Assembly (NCBI RefSeq): GCF_000321225.1
Contig: NW_004452099.1
Location: 221,971 to 285,970, forward strand
Reading direction: 5' to 3'
From: Odobenus rosmarus divergens
Lineage: Eukaryota > Chordata > Mammalia > Carnivora > Odobenidae
Length of the DNA: 64,000 bases
The position numbers were made by a program, and so were the translations under genes. The first letter of the stretch is position 1. Each line of letters starts with the position of its first letter. This document shows positions 46,074-58,440 of this stretch, in pieces. The notes beneath the pieces were generated by a model. The model was not told where the DNA came from. It made no database searches and saw only the letters and a program-made list of their open reading frames with translations.

Positions 46074-46655
46074 AAGCATAGGACCAAATCTATGCCAAGC
46101 AGTTAGTTAACTATTTTAATTTAGTAAAGTTAGTTAATTTTAAAATTAAAACAATTTTTAATTGTATCACTCTGCTGCCCAGCTGTATTGTCATTTAAAA
46201 TAATCATGAGAAGGAAGGTAACTAAAGTTGAACAATTTAATATGTCCCAGATTACTTTGCAGGCAGTCTCCTTGAACTTTTTCCTCTGTCATTGCTAATC
46301 AGATAATTCATTATTGAAATGGGACTCTGAAAGTTTACAAGTAATACATTTCAATTTTTTTTCTGGGGCACAAATCTATTAATTCATTTAATTAGTAGTA
46401 AGAGGCATTGATTTTGTGGTAACATTTTACATTAAAAGCAAAGCACTTTTCAGTAATCAGTAATTAGGGACACTGAGCTAGTCAATGGTTCATTATTCAA
46501 ATACTGTAAGGGAACATAGAATGGGATAATTAATAATTATGGCTTCAAATAACATTTTTAAAGATTAACATGGAATATAAAGTTTTACATTGAACTAAAA
46601 CTGTAACAACTCTAATTTAAAATATTAAATGTAAAATAAAATATTACCGTTTTGT
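46074..46655. other. Unique sequence, TAAT-rich
   Basis: No repeat. It contains several homeodomain-like words (AATTCATTTAATTAG, CAGTAATTAGGG, AATTAATAATTATGG) between 46290 and 46545. This is only a weak hint of regulatory DNA. Confidence 0.4.
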
Positions 46656-46805
46656 TTTATTTTTATTTATTTATTCTTTATTTTTTTAAGTAGGCTCCAC
46701 ACCCAGGGTGGGGCCGAATATGGGGCTTGAACTCACAACGCTGAGATCAAGACCTGAGCTGAGATCAAGAGTTGGACACAACCAACTGAGTCACCCAGGT
46801 GCCCC
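46656..46805 (-). mobile_element. Short CAN-type SINE without CT-rich middle
   Basis: Reverse-strand tRNA-like head (GGGGGCACCTGGGTGACTCA), TGAGTTCAAGCCCCATATTC, GGTGTGGAGCCTACTTAAAA, then A-rich tail. Same short class as 21460-21581. AAATATTA on both sides is the probable target-site duplication. Confidence 0.9.
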
Positions 46806-47942
46806 CAAATATTATAATTTTAAATAATAAATAATTTATGGAGTTCATTTAAAAGTCTAAAAAGAAATTGCATGATTTGTTATCAGATCATATGCTATTT
46901 TGCAAAAGAGGGTCCAAAGTCACAAATCTAAGTTGTCATATATGTTTTCTATATTTCCCCAGAAATATCTTAAACTAAACACCACCTTCAATTTAATTAG
47001 GCTTCAGAGTCAGGAATATGTTACAATATCCAAGAGAAATCATAAAACAAATAGGTCTAAACTAATAATTCAAACTTCATGTGTATACATGATACTTTTT
47101 AGAACTAGAATGGAAGATTTTACTGTTGCTTTTTAAAAGCATATTCTTGAAGCATTAATACATTTAGTTTCTAGTGATACTTGCTATGATGAAGAGTCTT
47201 AGTATATATTTACTCTTTTTAAAGTCCCATGTTAAATTTTTTAAATACAAAACAAAAATTTTCTTATCGAACACCATCTGAGAGAAATAAATGTGATGAA
47301 AATATTTTTGATCCTATCTCTTTCAAGAAGTGTTTGATTTTTATTATACAGCACACCATTTCACCAACTTACACTGCCTTTCAAGTCCAGAGCACGTATG
47401 TCATTGGAAGGTGGGACAGCACAGTGGACACCAAAGCCACTTGAGGGTTGCTCTGTCGCCACTGATAGGTAGCCACATTCTTCCATGTTATTTAATATAT
47501 GTGTGATTATTTGCAGTTTCTTTATGGAAAAAACAAACAAACAAACCACAACTATGTTCTTCATTTGATTGCTTTGCAAAAAACCAATTGGGAGTATTTT
47601 ACTTTTTCTAACTGTCATCTCAGTATTTAGTTGGTTACTATATTGTACTATCAAATAAGTGTTTTTATGGAGAACAGTTTGGCTAGGAAAAAGAAAGTTT
47701 AAAAATGATGGATCTAAACCTCTTACTGTCTTTTAATGTATTAGGTATTTGATTTTAAAAGATTAGACATAATTTCAGGTCAAATCAATATTTAATATTA
47801 TACTATGTGAGAGGATGTTCTATATCATCCAAATCTGTGTGGTACATTATATAATCTCAAGCAATATGCATTTTTTAATTTTGAAGTACCTTTGCAAGTC
47901 ATAATTTTATATGTATTTACATAATATTTTATCATAACTTTT
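46806..47942. other. Unique AT-rich sequence
   Basis: Nothing recognised. Confidence 0.45.
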
Positions 47943-47955
47943 GGTTCCTCAATAT

Positions 47956-48160
47956 TTTTTTAAAGTTCCATTTATTTATTTTAGAGAGAGAGAGAGCATG
48001 TGTCAGGGAGGGGCAGAGGGAGAGGGAGAGAGAGAATCTCAAGCAGACTCCATGCTGAGCACAGGGTGCATCACAGGGCTTGATCTCACAACCTGGTATC
48101 ATGACCTGAGCCAAAATCAGGAGTCGACACTTAACTGACTAAGACATCCAGGTGCCCCCC
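47956..48160 (-). mobile_element. CAN SINE (first of a tandem pair), older subtype
   Basis: Reverse-strand copy with GAATCTCAAGCAGACTCCAT. Target-site duplication GGTTCCTCAATAT at 47943-47955 and GGTCTCTCAATAT at 48161-48173. Confidence 0.94.
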
Positions 48161-48173
48161 GGTCTCTCAATAT

Positions 48174-48374
48174 GTTTTTAAAGATTTTATTTATTTATTT
48201 ATTTGAATGTGAGAGAGAGAAAGAGAGTGCATGAGCAGAAGAGAGAGGCAGAAGGAGAGGGAGAACCTGGCTCCCCATAAACAGGGAGCCCAACTCAGGG
48301 TTGGATTCTAGGGTCCTGGGATCATGACCTGAGCCAAAGGCAGATGGTTAATGACTGAGCCACCCAGGTGACCC
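48174..48374 (-). mobile_element. CAN SINE (second of a tandem pair)
   Basis: Reverse-strand copy whose tail starts directly at the right-hand duplication of the previous SINE (CTCAATATGTTTTTAAAGAT). CTCACTATTTTAAG after its head resembles the same target, so the second insertion reused the first one's target-site copy. Confidence 0.93.
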
Positions 48375-48413
48375 TCACTATTTTAAGTTAATAGATGTAG
48401 GACCTAGATTTAT

Positions 48414-48821
48414 TATATTTTTTATTAACATATAATGTATTATTTGTTTCAGAGGTACAGGTCTGTGATTCATCAGTCTTACACAATTCACAGAGCTCAC
48501 CATAGCACATACCCTCCCCAATGTCCATCAACCAGCCACCCCATCCCTCCCACCCCCGTCCACTACAGCAAACCTCAGTTTGTTTCCTGAGACTAAGAGT
48601 CTCTTATGGTTTGTCTCCCTCTCTGGTTTCGTCTTGTTTCATTTTTCTCTCCCTTCCCCTATGATCCTCTGTCTTGTTTCTCAAATTCCTTATATCAGTG
48701 AGATCATATGATACTTGTCTTTCTCTGATTGACTTATTTCCCTTAGCATAGCACCCTCTAGTTCCATCTATGTCATTGCAAATGGCTAGATTTCAGGTTT
48801 TTTGATGGCTGCATAATATTC

Positions 48822-48862
<41 letters not shown>

Positions 48863-49410
48863 ACATATTCTTTATCCATTCATCTGTTGATGGACATCTA
48901 GGCTCTTTCCATAGTTTGGCTATTGTGGACATTGCTGCTATAAACATTGGGGTGCATGTACCCCTTCAGATCACTACATTTGTATCTTTGGGGTAAATAC
49001 CCAGTAGTGCAATTGCTGGGTAGTAGGGCAGCTATATTTTCAACTTTTTGAGGAACCTCCATATTGTTTTCCAGAGCGGTTGCACCAGCTTGCATTCCCA
49101 CCAACAGTGTAGGAGAGTTCCCCTTTCTTTGCATCCTCACCAACATCTGTTATTTCCTGACTTGTTAATTTTAGCCATTCTGACTGGTGTGAGGTGGTAT
49201 CTCATTGAGGTTTTGATTTGGATTTCCCTGATGCCGAGCGGCGTTGAGCACTTTTTCATGTGTCCTTTGGCCATTTGGATATCTTCTAGGCAGAAATGTC
49301 TGTTCATGTCTTCTGACCATTCCTTGATTAGATTATTTGTTCTTTGGGTGTTGAGTTTGATAAGTTATTTATAGATTTTGGATACTAGCCCTACATTTAG
49401 TATTTGATCA
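48414..49410 (-). mobile_element. LINE-1, 5'-truncated, single-module 3' UTR
   Basis: The plus strand shows the reverse complement of 3' UTR module 1 (ACATATAATGTATTATTTGT, then TCAGAGGTACAGGTCTGTGA), here with the ~85-base block (GGTTTGTCTCCCTCTCTGGT) that the copies at 1 and 18167 lack. ORF2 C-terminal sequence follows to about 49390 (CCAACAGTGTAGGAGAGTTC, GATGCCGAGCGGCGTTGAGC). Module 2 is absent. CTAGATTTATTATATT at about 48404 and CTACATTTAGTATTTG at about 49391 may be a decayed duplication. Confidence 0.93.
48827..48859. repeat. (TA)n microsatellite in L1
   Basis: About 33 bases of TA at the ORF2 site CCATTGTATATA, the same place expanded in the L1 at 16.76 kb. Confidence 0.93.
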
Positions 49411-49789
49411 TTTATCTTTCCCCATCACCTAGCTTGAAGACTGGCACATGACAAGGTATTGGCAAGTATATGAGTTGTATGTATTAGAATAGCTCAAATC
49501 TACTAATTCTCTTATAAATATCTAGAGGGCAAATTTGTTGGAGTTTCTACCCCTATTTGGACTATATAAGTAATAACAGGATAAAAAAAAAAAAAACCTT
49601 GTTTTATTCTGCTTAAGTAACCAAAGTTACATTTGGTTAAGTAAATGGTATCATCATCCTATTATCATTTTTATCATGCTATTATTATTGTAAATGGATT
49701 AATTCAGAGTTATAGCATTTCACTGGTAAAGATAATCATATTAAATCTCAAAACAATCCTATATAGATTGACTTTGATTTTTCTTTCTA
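49411..49789. other. Unique AT-rich sequence
   Basis: Only an A-run at 49586-49600. Confidence 0.45.
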
Positions 49790-50720
49790 ATTCTTTATAT
49801 CTGTTTTCCTCTCTGTTGACATTTATACATTTCTCCAACAGATATTTATTGAGTAAGCATTCTGTCAGACACTGTGGTAGAAAAAGCTTTGATATATAAA
49901 TGAAGAAAATAAACAAAGAAACTTACTCTTGTGAGGCTGAAATTCAACCAGGAGGAGAAACAATAAAACACTCATGTGCACACGGACATACACGCCCAAA
50001 ACAAAATACTAAGAAGTTAAATTTTAAAGTATGGTTGAATGTGATAAATGCCACTAAAAAAGAAACAGGAAATCAGGTTAAAAGGGATAAAGATGGAGAT
50101 TCCATTTTCAAGATGACTGGATAAACTTCATTAAAAAGGTGACATTTGTGTAAAACATGAAGTTAATGAGGGAGTAACTCCTGTGAGTACCTGGAGAAGG
50201 AGAGAAAGGAGCCAAGGATACAACCAGTGTGAAAGTCCTTAGTATCATGGATTAAAAGATGAAAAGGAGGACTATCCGGTTGTGGCAGAGTGAGTGAGAG
50301 CTGTGTAGCAGACAGAGTCGGAGAAGATAAGGACAGAAAAGTCAGAGGATGAGAAGGTGAGTCCGAGGGGTGTGTATATCACATAAGTCCTCAGGGGTTT
50401 TACAACAAATACAAGTGTACATTTTGCTGGATTTTGAATAGGAGAATGGCATAATCTGATTTAGACTTTCAAAAGATTATTCTAGACTCTAAAATGACAG
50501 GGATGGAAACAGAGAAAGGAGGCTATTGTGTCCATCTAAGAAAGAGATAATAGTGTTGCAAACCAAGAAGGTAGAAAAGGCTGTGAGAAGTAGCTGATTT
50601 GGGACATAATTTGAAGGTAGAGCCAGCAGGATTTCCTGATGGAATGAATGCAGTATGTGAAAGAAAGAGAGGAGTCAAGGACTCCTGAAGGATACTACTA
50701 GTCATCTTTTCCTTTAATTT
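49790..50720 (+). mobile_element. Ancient mammalian interspersed repeat, family unresolved
   Basis: A long decayed element recognised by ordered phrases: CAGATATTTATTGAGTAAGC, GATAAATGCCACTAAAAAAG, AAAAAGGTGACATTTGTGTA, GAGAATGGCATAATCTGATT, AAGGAGGCTATTGTGTCCAT and TTTGAAGGTAGAGCCAGCAG. The order matches a common placental or older repeat that I cannot name securely. The open frame at 49900-50124 falls inside it and is not a gene. Confidence 0.6.
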
Positions 50721-51276
50721 TCTATTCATACCTTAATTTTTGCTTATTTCCACTTTTTTAAACTTCCTTTTCCCCTCCTTTCTTAGCACCTGTGATTTGT
50801 GTCTTTTGAAATCTATTTCTGTCCTCAAATGCTTTCTATTTTCAGCTTCTCTTAAGGCTCCTCACATGCCCTATACTTACTCTCTTGATATGTGAGCCAC
50901 TATCATCATTCATCCTTGTATTTAGATTGCTTTCATGTGCATGCTTCTAACCATTCCCTTATAACTAATTCAGTCCTATTAGCCATCTTCAAGATCCATC
51001 TAAATGTACCTTATCTTACAGCTCTTGCTGAACTGCCCTCCAATCTCAAAAGTTTTTATTTAGTTTTGTTTACTTTATTATATTATCTATTTTCTTGATT
51101 TATTCTCTGTAAGACAATTATCTGAAGGCAGATAATTTGTTTATAAGACATATATATTTGCTTTTACCTTTGTTCATCATAAAGAAAAGATGTAATAAAA
51201 ATATTTGTGTTTGACAAAAGAGGCATTGTGTTAAATATTATACATAACAAATACATAAAATGTTCCTCTTCTCAAA
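50721..51276. other. Unique sequence
   Basis: Nothing recognised. Confidence 0.45.
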
Positions 51277-51291
51277 GTAAATGGATATGTA

Positions 51292-51480
51292 GGGCGCCTG
51301 GGTGGCTCTGTTGGTTAAGCGACTGCCTTCGGCTCAGGTCATGATCCTGGAGTCCCTGGATCGAGTCCCGCATCTGACTCCCTGCTCGGCAGGGAGTCTG
51401 TTTCTCCCTCTGACCCTCCCCCTATCTCATGTGCTTTCTCTCTGTCAAATAAATAAATAAAATCTTTAAAAAAAAAAAAA
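51292..51480 (+). mobile_element. CAN SINE, young-looking
   Basis: Forward-strand copy starting GGGCGCCTGGGTGGCTCTG and ending in an A13 run. Duplication GTAAATGGATATGTA at 51277-51291 and 51481-51495. Confidence 0.97.
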
Positions 51481-51724
51481 GTAAATGGATATGTAATATT
51501 GTAAAAGGAAAACAAATCCTTGAACTCTGTAATAAAAAAGTGTTTTAAAATAAAAATTTTAATGTTTAGCATTAAATTTACTACTAAATTACTTAGATCA
51601 AGATAACCTTATCAATGTTCAATCATTAGTTGATCCACATTTATAGTGATATCAATATTTAATGCATGTAAAATTTACCCTCTTTTTCTCAAAAGCACCA
51701 TTTAATTAGAAAATACACATTCCT

Positions 51725-51928
51725 GGGGCACCTGGGTGGCTCAGTCAGTTAAGCCTCCAACTCTTGGTTTCCACTCAGGTAATGATCTCAGGGTGGTCAG
51801 ATCAAGCCCAACATGAGGCTCATGCTCAGTGCAGAGTCAGCTTGTCCTTCTCCCTCCCCCTCTGCCCCTCACCCGGCTTGTTTTCTCTCTCTCTAAAATA
51901 AATAAATAAATAAACATTTTTTTAAAAA
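51725..51928 (+). mobile_element. CAN SINE, older subtype
   Basis: Forward-strand copy with CCAACTCTTGGTTTCCACTC. AAATACACATTCC before and AAATACACATTTC after are the target-site duplication. Confidence 0.95.
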
Positions 51929-51939
51929 AGTAAATACAC

Positions 51940-52677
51940 ATTTCTGTGTTGAATATAAATCAAAATGTAATCATCTTTTTAAAATTGACACAAAACTATG
52001 GTAATATGAGTAATAATGTTAATATATAGTCTCACTACCAAACAAAACATGATTTGCAGGGAAATAAAATTTAAATATTGTTGTAGATGTGAAAGTTCTA
52101 ACACATTAAAATGCATGAACTTTAATTTATACTAACATTGCTGAAGAATTCTCTCAACACATACCTATGCACCTGCTCTGAATAAGAGGTATTCAAATGT
52201 ACACAGTAATCAATATGCTAACTAAACAATACTCTGAGACTGAATTAGTGATCTGTAGATCTTATTCTGCTAACAATTGTTGATAGGCATGTCAGTTTGC
52301 AAGACAATGTAACTTCATTTGCATTTTAACTGACTTTTGCGATTGTTTAGATAATACATTATCTTGCCAGAATTTTAATGGCACATATTCTATGCTTAAT
52401 TATATATATATATATATAAATTTTTGAGACTATAATGAATTAAATAATATCATTGATGATATTTTAATTAAAATAATTTCCACATAAGGAAATTATAGAG
52501 TTACTGAATGTAGTTACCCTGGAATCAGGCATCCATCTTTTTATTCATTTATTAATTCATTCATTTATTCATAGATTCAAAATATCTAATAAATATCCCC
52601 TATGAATCAGACATGACCCTGGAGTGAAAAAAGAAGAAAAGCACAATGCATGCAGCCTCAAAACCTTAGAATAAAAT
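51940..52677. other. Unique sequence with (TA)n
   Basis: A TA run of about 22 bases at 52399-52420 and an ATTCATTTATTCAT stretch near 52540-52575. Confidence 0.45.
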
Positions 52678-52687
52678 TGTAAATAGA

Positions 52688-52902
52688 GGGGCACCTGGGT
52701 GGCTCAGGAGGTTAAACATCTGCCTTTGGCTCGAGTCCTGATCTCAGTGTCTTAGGACTGAGCTGCATGTCAGACTCCCTACTGGGTGGGGAGCCTGCTT
52801 CTCCCTCTCTTGCTCCTGTTTCCCCAACTCCCACTCGTGCACACTCTCTCTCTCTCTTTCTCACTGTCAAATAAATAAATAGAATCTTTAAAAAAAAAAA
52901 AA
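52688..52902 (+). mobile_element. CAN SINE
   Basis: Forward-strand copy, GGGGCACCTGGGTGGCTCAG to an A13 tail. TGTAAATAGA at 52678-52687 and about 52904-52913 is the target-site duplication. Confidence 0.95.
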
Positions 52903-52913
52903 CCTGTAAATAG

Positions 52914-53259
52914 ATAAGAGGATGAGAGAAGCTTGAAATGATACAAATTTATAACAATATCATTTACATACTATCCTTAACATCTATAATACCATAAGCA
53001 GCACTGTTATCAATTACTTAACATAATTATTTTGCAAAACACATGATTTGCTCATCCTTTGAGAACCATTAGTTGAAGTTCAAGGAGGGGGAAGACATCA
53101 TTCTTTAATACATAGTTAAAATGGTTCATGATTTAATAAGACCCATGTGCTTATGGAATTTACACTTTCCTTCAGGAAAGAAACAAAAAGAGCGAATATA
53201 AAAGAAGGCAAAACAGTGTGATTATTATAAAAGACACTAGTGTAAAATATATAACATAT
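52914..53259. other. Unique sequence
   Basis: Nothing recognised. Confidence 0.45.
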
Positions 53260-54003
53260 CTCTTTAAATTAATTTTTTATGTGAGTATGGTTGACACACA
53301 ATGTTACATTAGATTCAGGTGTACAAAATAGTGATTCAACTTCTCTATACCTTATGCTGTGCTCTCCATGAGTGTAACTACCATCTGTCACTATGCAACA
53401 TTATTATATTAATGAAAGAAATTGAAAATTACACAAATGGAAAAATATTCCATGCTTATAGACTGGAAGAACAAATATTGTTAAAATGACTATATTACTC
53501 AAAGCAATCTATAGATTCAATGCAATCCCTATCAAAATACCATTGACACTTTTCACAGAACTAGAAAAAACAATCCTAAAATTTGTATGGAACCACCGAA
53601 GACCCCAAATAGCCAAAAGAATCTACATGAAGGAGAACAAAGCTGGAGAGGTATCACAGTTCCAGATTTCAAGATATGCTACAAAATTGTAGTAATCAAA
53701 ACAGTGTGGTTCTGGAATAAAAACAGACATATAGATCAATGGAATAGAATAGAATGCTCAGTAATAAACCCATGCTTATATGGTCAATGAATCTATGACA
53801 AAAGAGACAAGAATATGCAATGGGGAAAAGACAGGTCTCTTCAATAAGCAGTCCGGGGAGAATTGGACAGCCACCTGCAAGAGAACTTTCTTACACTACT
53901 TTCTTACACCATCCATAAAGATAAATGGATTTAACACCTAAATTTGAGACTTAAAGCCATAAAATATCCTACAAGAGAACACAGTCAGTATAAAATGTTT
54001 CTA
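53260..54003. mobile_element. Old LINE-1 with inverted halves
   Basis: 53260-53412 is the reverse complement of an L1 3' UTR (TTGACACACAATGTTACATT, TACCATCTGTCACTATGCAA). From 53413 the plus strand reads ORF2 (ATTCAATGCAATCCCTATCA, ATTTGTATGGAACCACCGAA; protein [17 protein letters not shown]). A reverse-oriented L1 whose 5' part is inverted fits twin priming with a large deletion at the junction. Two independent fragments are the alternative. Confidence 0.82.
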
Positions 54004-54348
54004 ACATATGTAAAGGGAATAATTCTCCTTCCAGAAGTAACTGAACAGAGTAATTTCTCTTGGGGGAGCAAAGCCTAGAGAATGACAGTGCTGGTTCTTA
54101 AAGTCTATGACTTCTAGGAAAATCATCTTAGTTTCATCATGGACAGATTTTATACAAATGTCAGACCCCTATATCTAGAGACTCATGGATACTTGACTGC
54201 CAAGTGAAAATCACAGAAAACAACCTAACAAGTGTTCTAAAAGCTTAATACAACAGTTATTTATAGGTTATTTTCCCACAGTCAAATTTTCAATTTTATC
54301 ATCTTCCTCATTGCCTGATGTAATGAGGGAATCAGCATGTGCTATGAA
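54004..54348. other. Unique sequence
   Basis: Nothing recognised. Confidence 0.45.
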
Positions 54349-54362
54349 AGAGATTGAAGTTA

Positions 54363-54538
54363 GGGATGCCTGGGTCGCTCAGTCCGTTAAGTGGCTGCCT
54401 TCGGCTCAGATCATGATCCTGGAGTCCCGGAATCGAGTCCCACATCGGGCTCCCCACCTGCTTCTCCTTCTGCCTGCTGCCCTCCTGCTTGTGCTCTCTC
54501 TGACAAATAAATAAATAAAATCTTTAAAAAAAAAAGAG
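54363..54538 (+). mobile_element. CAN SINE with shortened middle
   Basis: Forward-strand copy lacking the CTGCTCAGCGGGGAG block (reads GGGCTCCCCACCTGCTTCTC). Duplication AGAGATTGAAGTTA at 54349-54362 and 54539-54552. Confidence 0.95.
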
Positions 54539-54552
54539 AGAGATTGAAGTTA

Positions 54553-55227
54553 ACCTGATTTTTACTTCCCTTTACTATATTGTTTTACTGTAGTATTTAT
54601 TACATATAAAATGTATGCCATATACTTATGTGTTAAGTAAACCATACAAATAACCTATAAATAGAATACCCCTAAACCCTAAACTAGCATTTTAATAAAA
54701 ATAGAATCTATCTGATTACAAACCCTGCCTTCTCCCACTGAAGTACACTTTTTTCACTTAAGTGTTACTTTTTAAAGTAAAATTTTGTCATATAAATTGT
54801 ATCAAAAAACAAATACTGTTTGGTTTTGCTGTAAGCCATATAAAATGATATATTGTGTTTAATCTTCTGGGATATTCTTTTTGTAATTTATCTGAACACT
54901 TCAAACATATATCTATATTGTTATATATAAGTGAAATTTATTTTATTTTAACAAATACATAATATTCCACTATGTAAACATTTATGATCTATTTATTTAT
55001 ACTTCTCAAAATGGAAGATATTTGAGATGTTGTGGGGTTTTTTGTTTTTTTTGTTTTAAGAACAGTGCTACATTGCAGTCTTTCATGCATTTCACATTGT
55101 ACAGGATGAGTTTTTCAACATATTTAAAAACAGACTTACTCCTCATAGAGATATACAATGTTCAATTTTAAAGATAAAGGCAAATTATTTCCCAAATAAT
55201 ATATGCCAATATAGAAACCCACCACCC
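54553..55227. other. Unique AT-rich sequence
   Basis: Nothing recognised. Confidence 0.45.
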
Positions 55228-55362
55228 GGGCGCCTGGGTGGCTCAGTTGGTTAAGCATCTGCCATCGTCTCAGGTCATGATCCCAGGGGCCTGTGCTCAT
55301 CCACTGTCAGTCTCCCTGCTCTGCAAGAAGTTTGCTTTTTCCCCTGCCCCTCTCCCCACTTG

Positions 55363-55397
<35 letters not shown>

Positions 55398-55432
55398 AAA
55401 TAAATAAATAAAATCTTAAAAAAAAAAAAACC
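55228..55432 (+). mobile_element. CAN SINE
   Basis: Forward-strand copy with a long (TC)n run at 55367-55393 and (AAAT)n tail. The duplication is not clear (ACCCACCACC versus AACCAGCC). Confidence 0.93.
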
Positions 55433-55879
55433 AGCCAATATTGTATTGCTACTAATCTGTTTTATCTCCCACTTAGATTTTGAGATCAAAGTGATTGGCC
55501 CTCAACCTCATCTACTTATCAATTAATTTCAATGGATCTTATATGAAGGACAAATATAGATGAAGTGAAAGAATAAAATATAAAAAGGTAAAACAGTGTA
55601 GAAATTAGTAATCAAATAAATTAAAATCAAATAACTATTAAATTTAATAATATTTAATCAAAGTAGCCATTACTCAAAATGTATAGAAAATAATAAAAAA
55701 TGTCTCTACAATAATAATTTTAAAGCAATAAAATAATAAGAAGATATTTTTAATGACAGCAATAAACATTTTAATCTAAAATTCAACAAATTCAAACAAA
55801 AATACACAGTGCAGCCTTAAAGAAAACATTACAGTTTTAATAAAGGATAAAATTATTATCTAAATAAACATTCTATAAT
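55433..55879. other. Unique AT-rich sequence
   Basis: Nothing secure; it could include more decayed L1. Confidence 0.4.
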
Positions 55880-56185
55880 CTTGGATAGGAAGACAAAATT
55901 TTATAAAGCTGTCAATTCTCTCCAAATTAATTTATAAATAATTTCAATCCTTATAAAATTTTCCCTTGTATTTTTAAAGACTTTGACCAGTTTACTGTAA
56001 AATTCCTATAGAAAAGTGGTATCATCTACAGCTAAGCAAACCTTAAAAAAAAGTTAAGGTGTTTCTTACGTGCATTAAAATATACTACAAAACCACATTG
56101 ATAAACTATGTGGTACTAGATTAAAAACAGAAAGAGGCCACTGGAATAGAGTAGTGAATACAGCAACAGACTGCATACGAAGTCT
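55880..56185 (+). mobile_element. Very old LINE-1 ORF2 fragment
   Basis: CTTGGATAGGAAGACAAAAT, CTGTCAATTCTCTCCAAATT and AGAGGCCACTGGAATAGAGT follow the ORF2 segment downstream of the reverse-transcriptase core, with many substitutions. Confidence 0.65.
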
Positions 56186-56234
56186 TCCTATACTATGTTA
56201 AACAGAAGCAGTGGGGGCTTAATCATGCTTGGAG

Positions 56235-56440
56235 GTGGAATTTGATCAAAGGCTTTGATAGCATCTGTTCTGATCATATTTTTCATAATTCACTTAAATA
56301 GAGGATGATATTCAAAGATTTTCTAATGTTAAGTCATGATTACAATTTTAAGATATACTCATTTTGATTATGGTGTATTTTTATATTTTGTGAATATTTT
56401 GTTAAGAAATTTTCATCTTTATTCATGAACTGTCTTTTCT
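56235..56440 (-). mobile_element. Very old LINE-1 ORF2 fragment, opposite orientation
   Basis: The plus strand reads GATCAAAGGCTTTGATAGCA, ATTTTGATTATGGTGTATTT and AATATTTTGTTAAGAAATTT, the reverse complement of the ORF2 stretch around the AEKAFD motif and upstream. It may belong with the forward fragment at 55880 as one rearranged L1. Confidence 0.62.
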
Positions 56441-58059
56441 TGTGCTATCTTTGAATTTATTTTCAAGATTATACTGAGAGCCATGGATTCAACTGGGTAA
56501 TATTTCCTCCACTTCTTTCTCTGGAAGAGTTTGCCCTCTAGATTCAGCACTGCAGCCTAGAAAAACAACAGATAAGGTCTGTCTGAGTCAAGAAACAGTA
56601 GTGGCTAGCAGCCTAAACTGCTTGGCTATTCATTCTCACCCACATGCTATGACAACAAAATAACTCATGTGGCCAGTTCTATTTTTCTCTGTCTAACACC
56701 ATCCATGACAAATTCCAAATGTGGCTTCCCCTATAAAGTGTACAGTCACAATGGCACGGATTTGTTCCAATCTGACTGATTTAAATGCATAGTTTCTCCT
56801 GATAACTAAATAGGATGTGCTTATGCTATGTATGGGTATTGATGATGCAACTACTTGGTGACACGGCCCAGGAGGCTTAAACAAACCAGTGTAATGGTGA
56901 TTCAAATGAATTCAATAAAATGTCCTAAAGTGAAGTGATTTGTATGCCTTTGGGTTATTTGTTTAGATGTGGAAATGACTGGGCTGTAGACTATATCTCT
57001 TTTGGGGATGAGTTGCCCCTCTGCCCATACATTATTCCCTCTAATTATTGGCCATGTCAACAAAGATAAATAAGTCAATCTAAACTCTCTTGCTTGGGCT
57101 GCAATAGGTAATAGGCTAGTGATAATCTACTTCCTTGCTGTGTAAAGTAACAGCTCCTTGTTTCTCCTGGGATTTATTCAGAGTCCTCTGAGTTCAAGAC
57201 CTGAGGACATGGTTGATGTTAATCCTGCAGCTTGTCCTCAACCTGCTTCTTGAAGTCCTATTAGTAGTATCTTTAATTAAATGCTGTATAAATCAAGTTA
57301 AGTCGATTTATTTTTAGCTCCTGTCGGTCAGATAAACCTTGAGTAGCTGACAGAATGGCATGCTCATGTGAAAATTCACCAGAAGCTGAGGAAATGCCAA
57401 GGCCAGAGGACAAAGAAGAGGAAAACAATTGTTAATAATATAAAGCTAATTTTAACATACCATCATAATTTCTACACCTTTATCGAATACTTTAGGTTCT
57501 GCTATAGTATTAAATGTTGCTTTCTTAATTAAAACAATGGGATGACACACAGAGACACATAAAGAACACCTAAATATTTCCATGTTTTGTTTGATGCTCT
57601 CCTTTTGTAAAATTTTGATGTACTTTACGTTATCTATTGTTCCTACATACAGTTGAAAAGTTAGAAAAACATACAAGAAAAAGACAATCAGTAGGTAACT
57701 AGTGTTTAAGTTAGGATCTGAGAACATTTTTTCACAAATATGAAATACATATATATCTTTATGAAGATAAATACATTTTAAGGAGAATTTTGTAAAACAT
57801 TGAAGTAGTATAAGATTTTTTAACAGATGATAAAAACATCTTTTTGTAACCATCACATCAATTTCTTTTTCAAATATGTCTAGAAACTTAAAGGACTAAT
57901 TTCACCACAGGGACCCAATGTACACTTCAATACAACTAAATTACACACTGTATAAAAATTTTAGAATTTTCTTTTTACTTTCTATGATACATCTTATAAT
58001 TTAAAACTATGTTCTCATATTACATAATAAATAAAATAAATTTTATAAAATTTAAAGTG

Positions 58060-58155
58060 ACACATTCTGGATACATATATAATATAAGTATATAAACATA
58101 TGTACACATACATACACATATATACATGCATGTATATATACATATTTATATAAAT
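58060..58155. repeat. (TA)n/(TACA)n microsatellite
   Basis: Imperfect ATATA and ACATACATACACATATATACA runs. Confidence 0.85.
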
Positions 58156-58324
58156 TCATATTTTACCTACTAATGTAAAAGCTTCCTGAATTGGTTACTT
58201 TATTTTTCAGTAAGAGATTTAAATTTAAAATCTATCATAATTTAATAGAAAGCTACTTTCTATACTTTTCTATATACTTTGCTTATTAAATTACCATTTA
58301 AGTGTACTCTTTCTGTATATATTT

Positions 58325-58440
58325 TACCAGTCAGTATATATACAGATACACATTTGACCTTTTGTAACTTCACACATATACACACACTACACACATACTA
58401 TACACACACATATGCACAATACCATACCACAAACATAGGT
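58325..58440. repeat. (CA)n-rich imperfect microsatellite
   Basis: CACACATATACACACAC-type runs, interrupted. Confidence 0.78.

Noticed and set aside
57452..57856. 134-codon open frame on the minus strand
   Set aside because: AT-rich, leucine/isoleucine/phenylalanine-heavy chance frame. No domain, no splice or promoter context.
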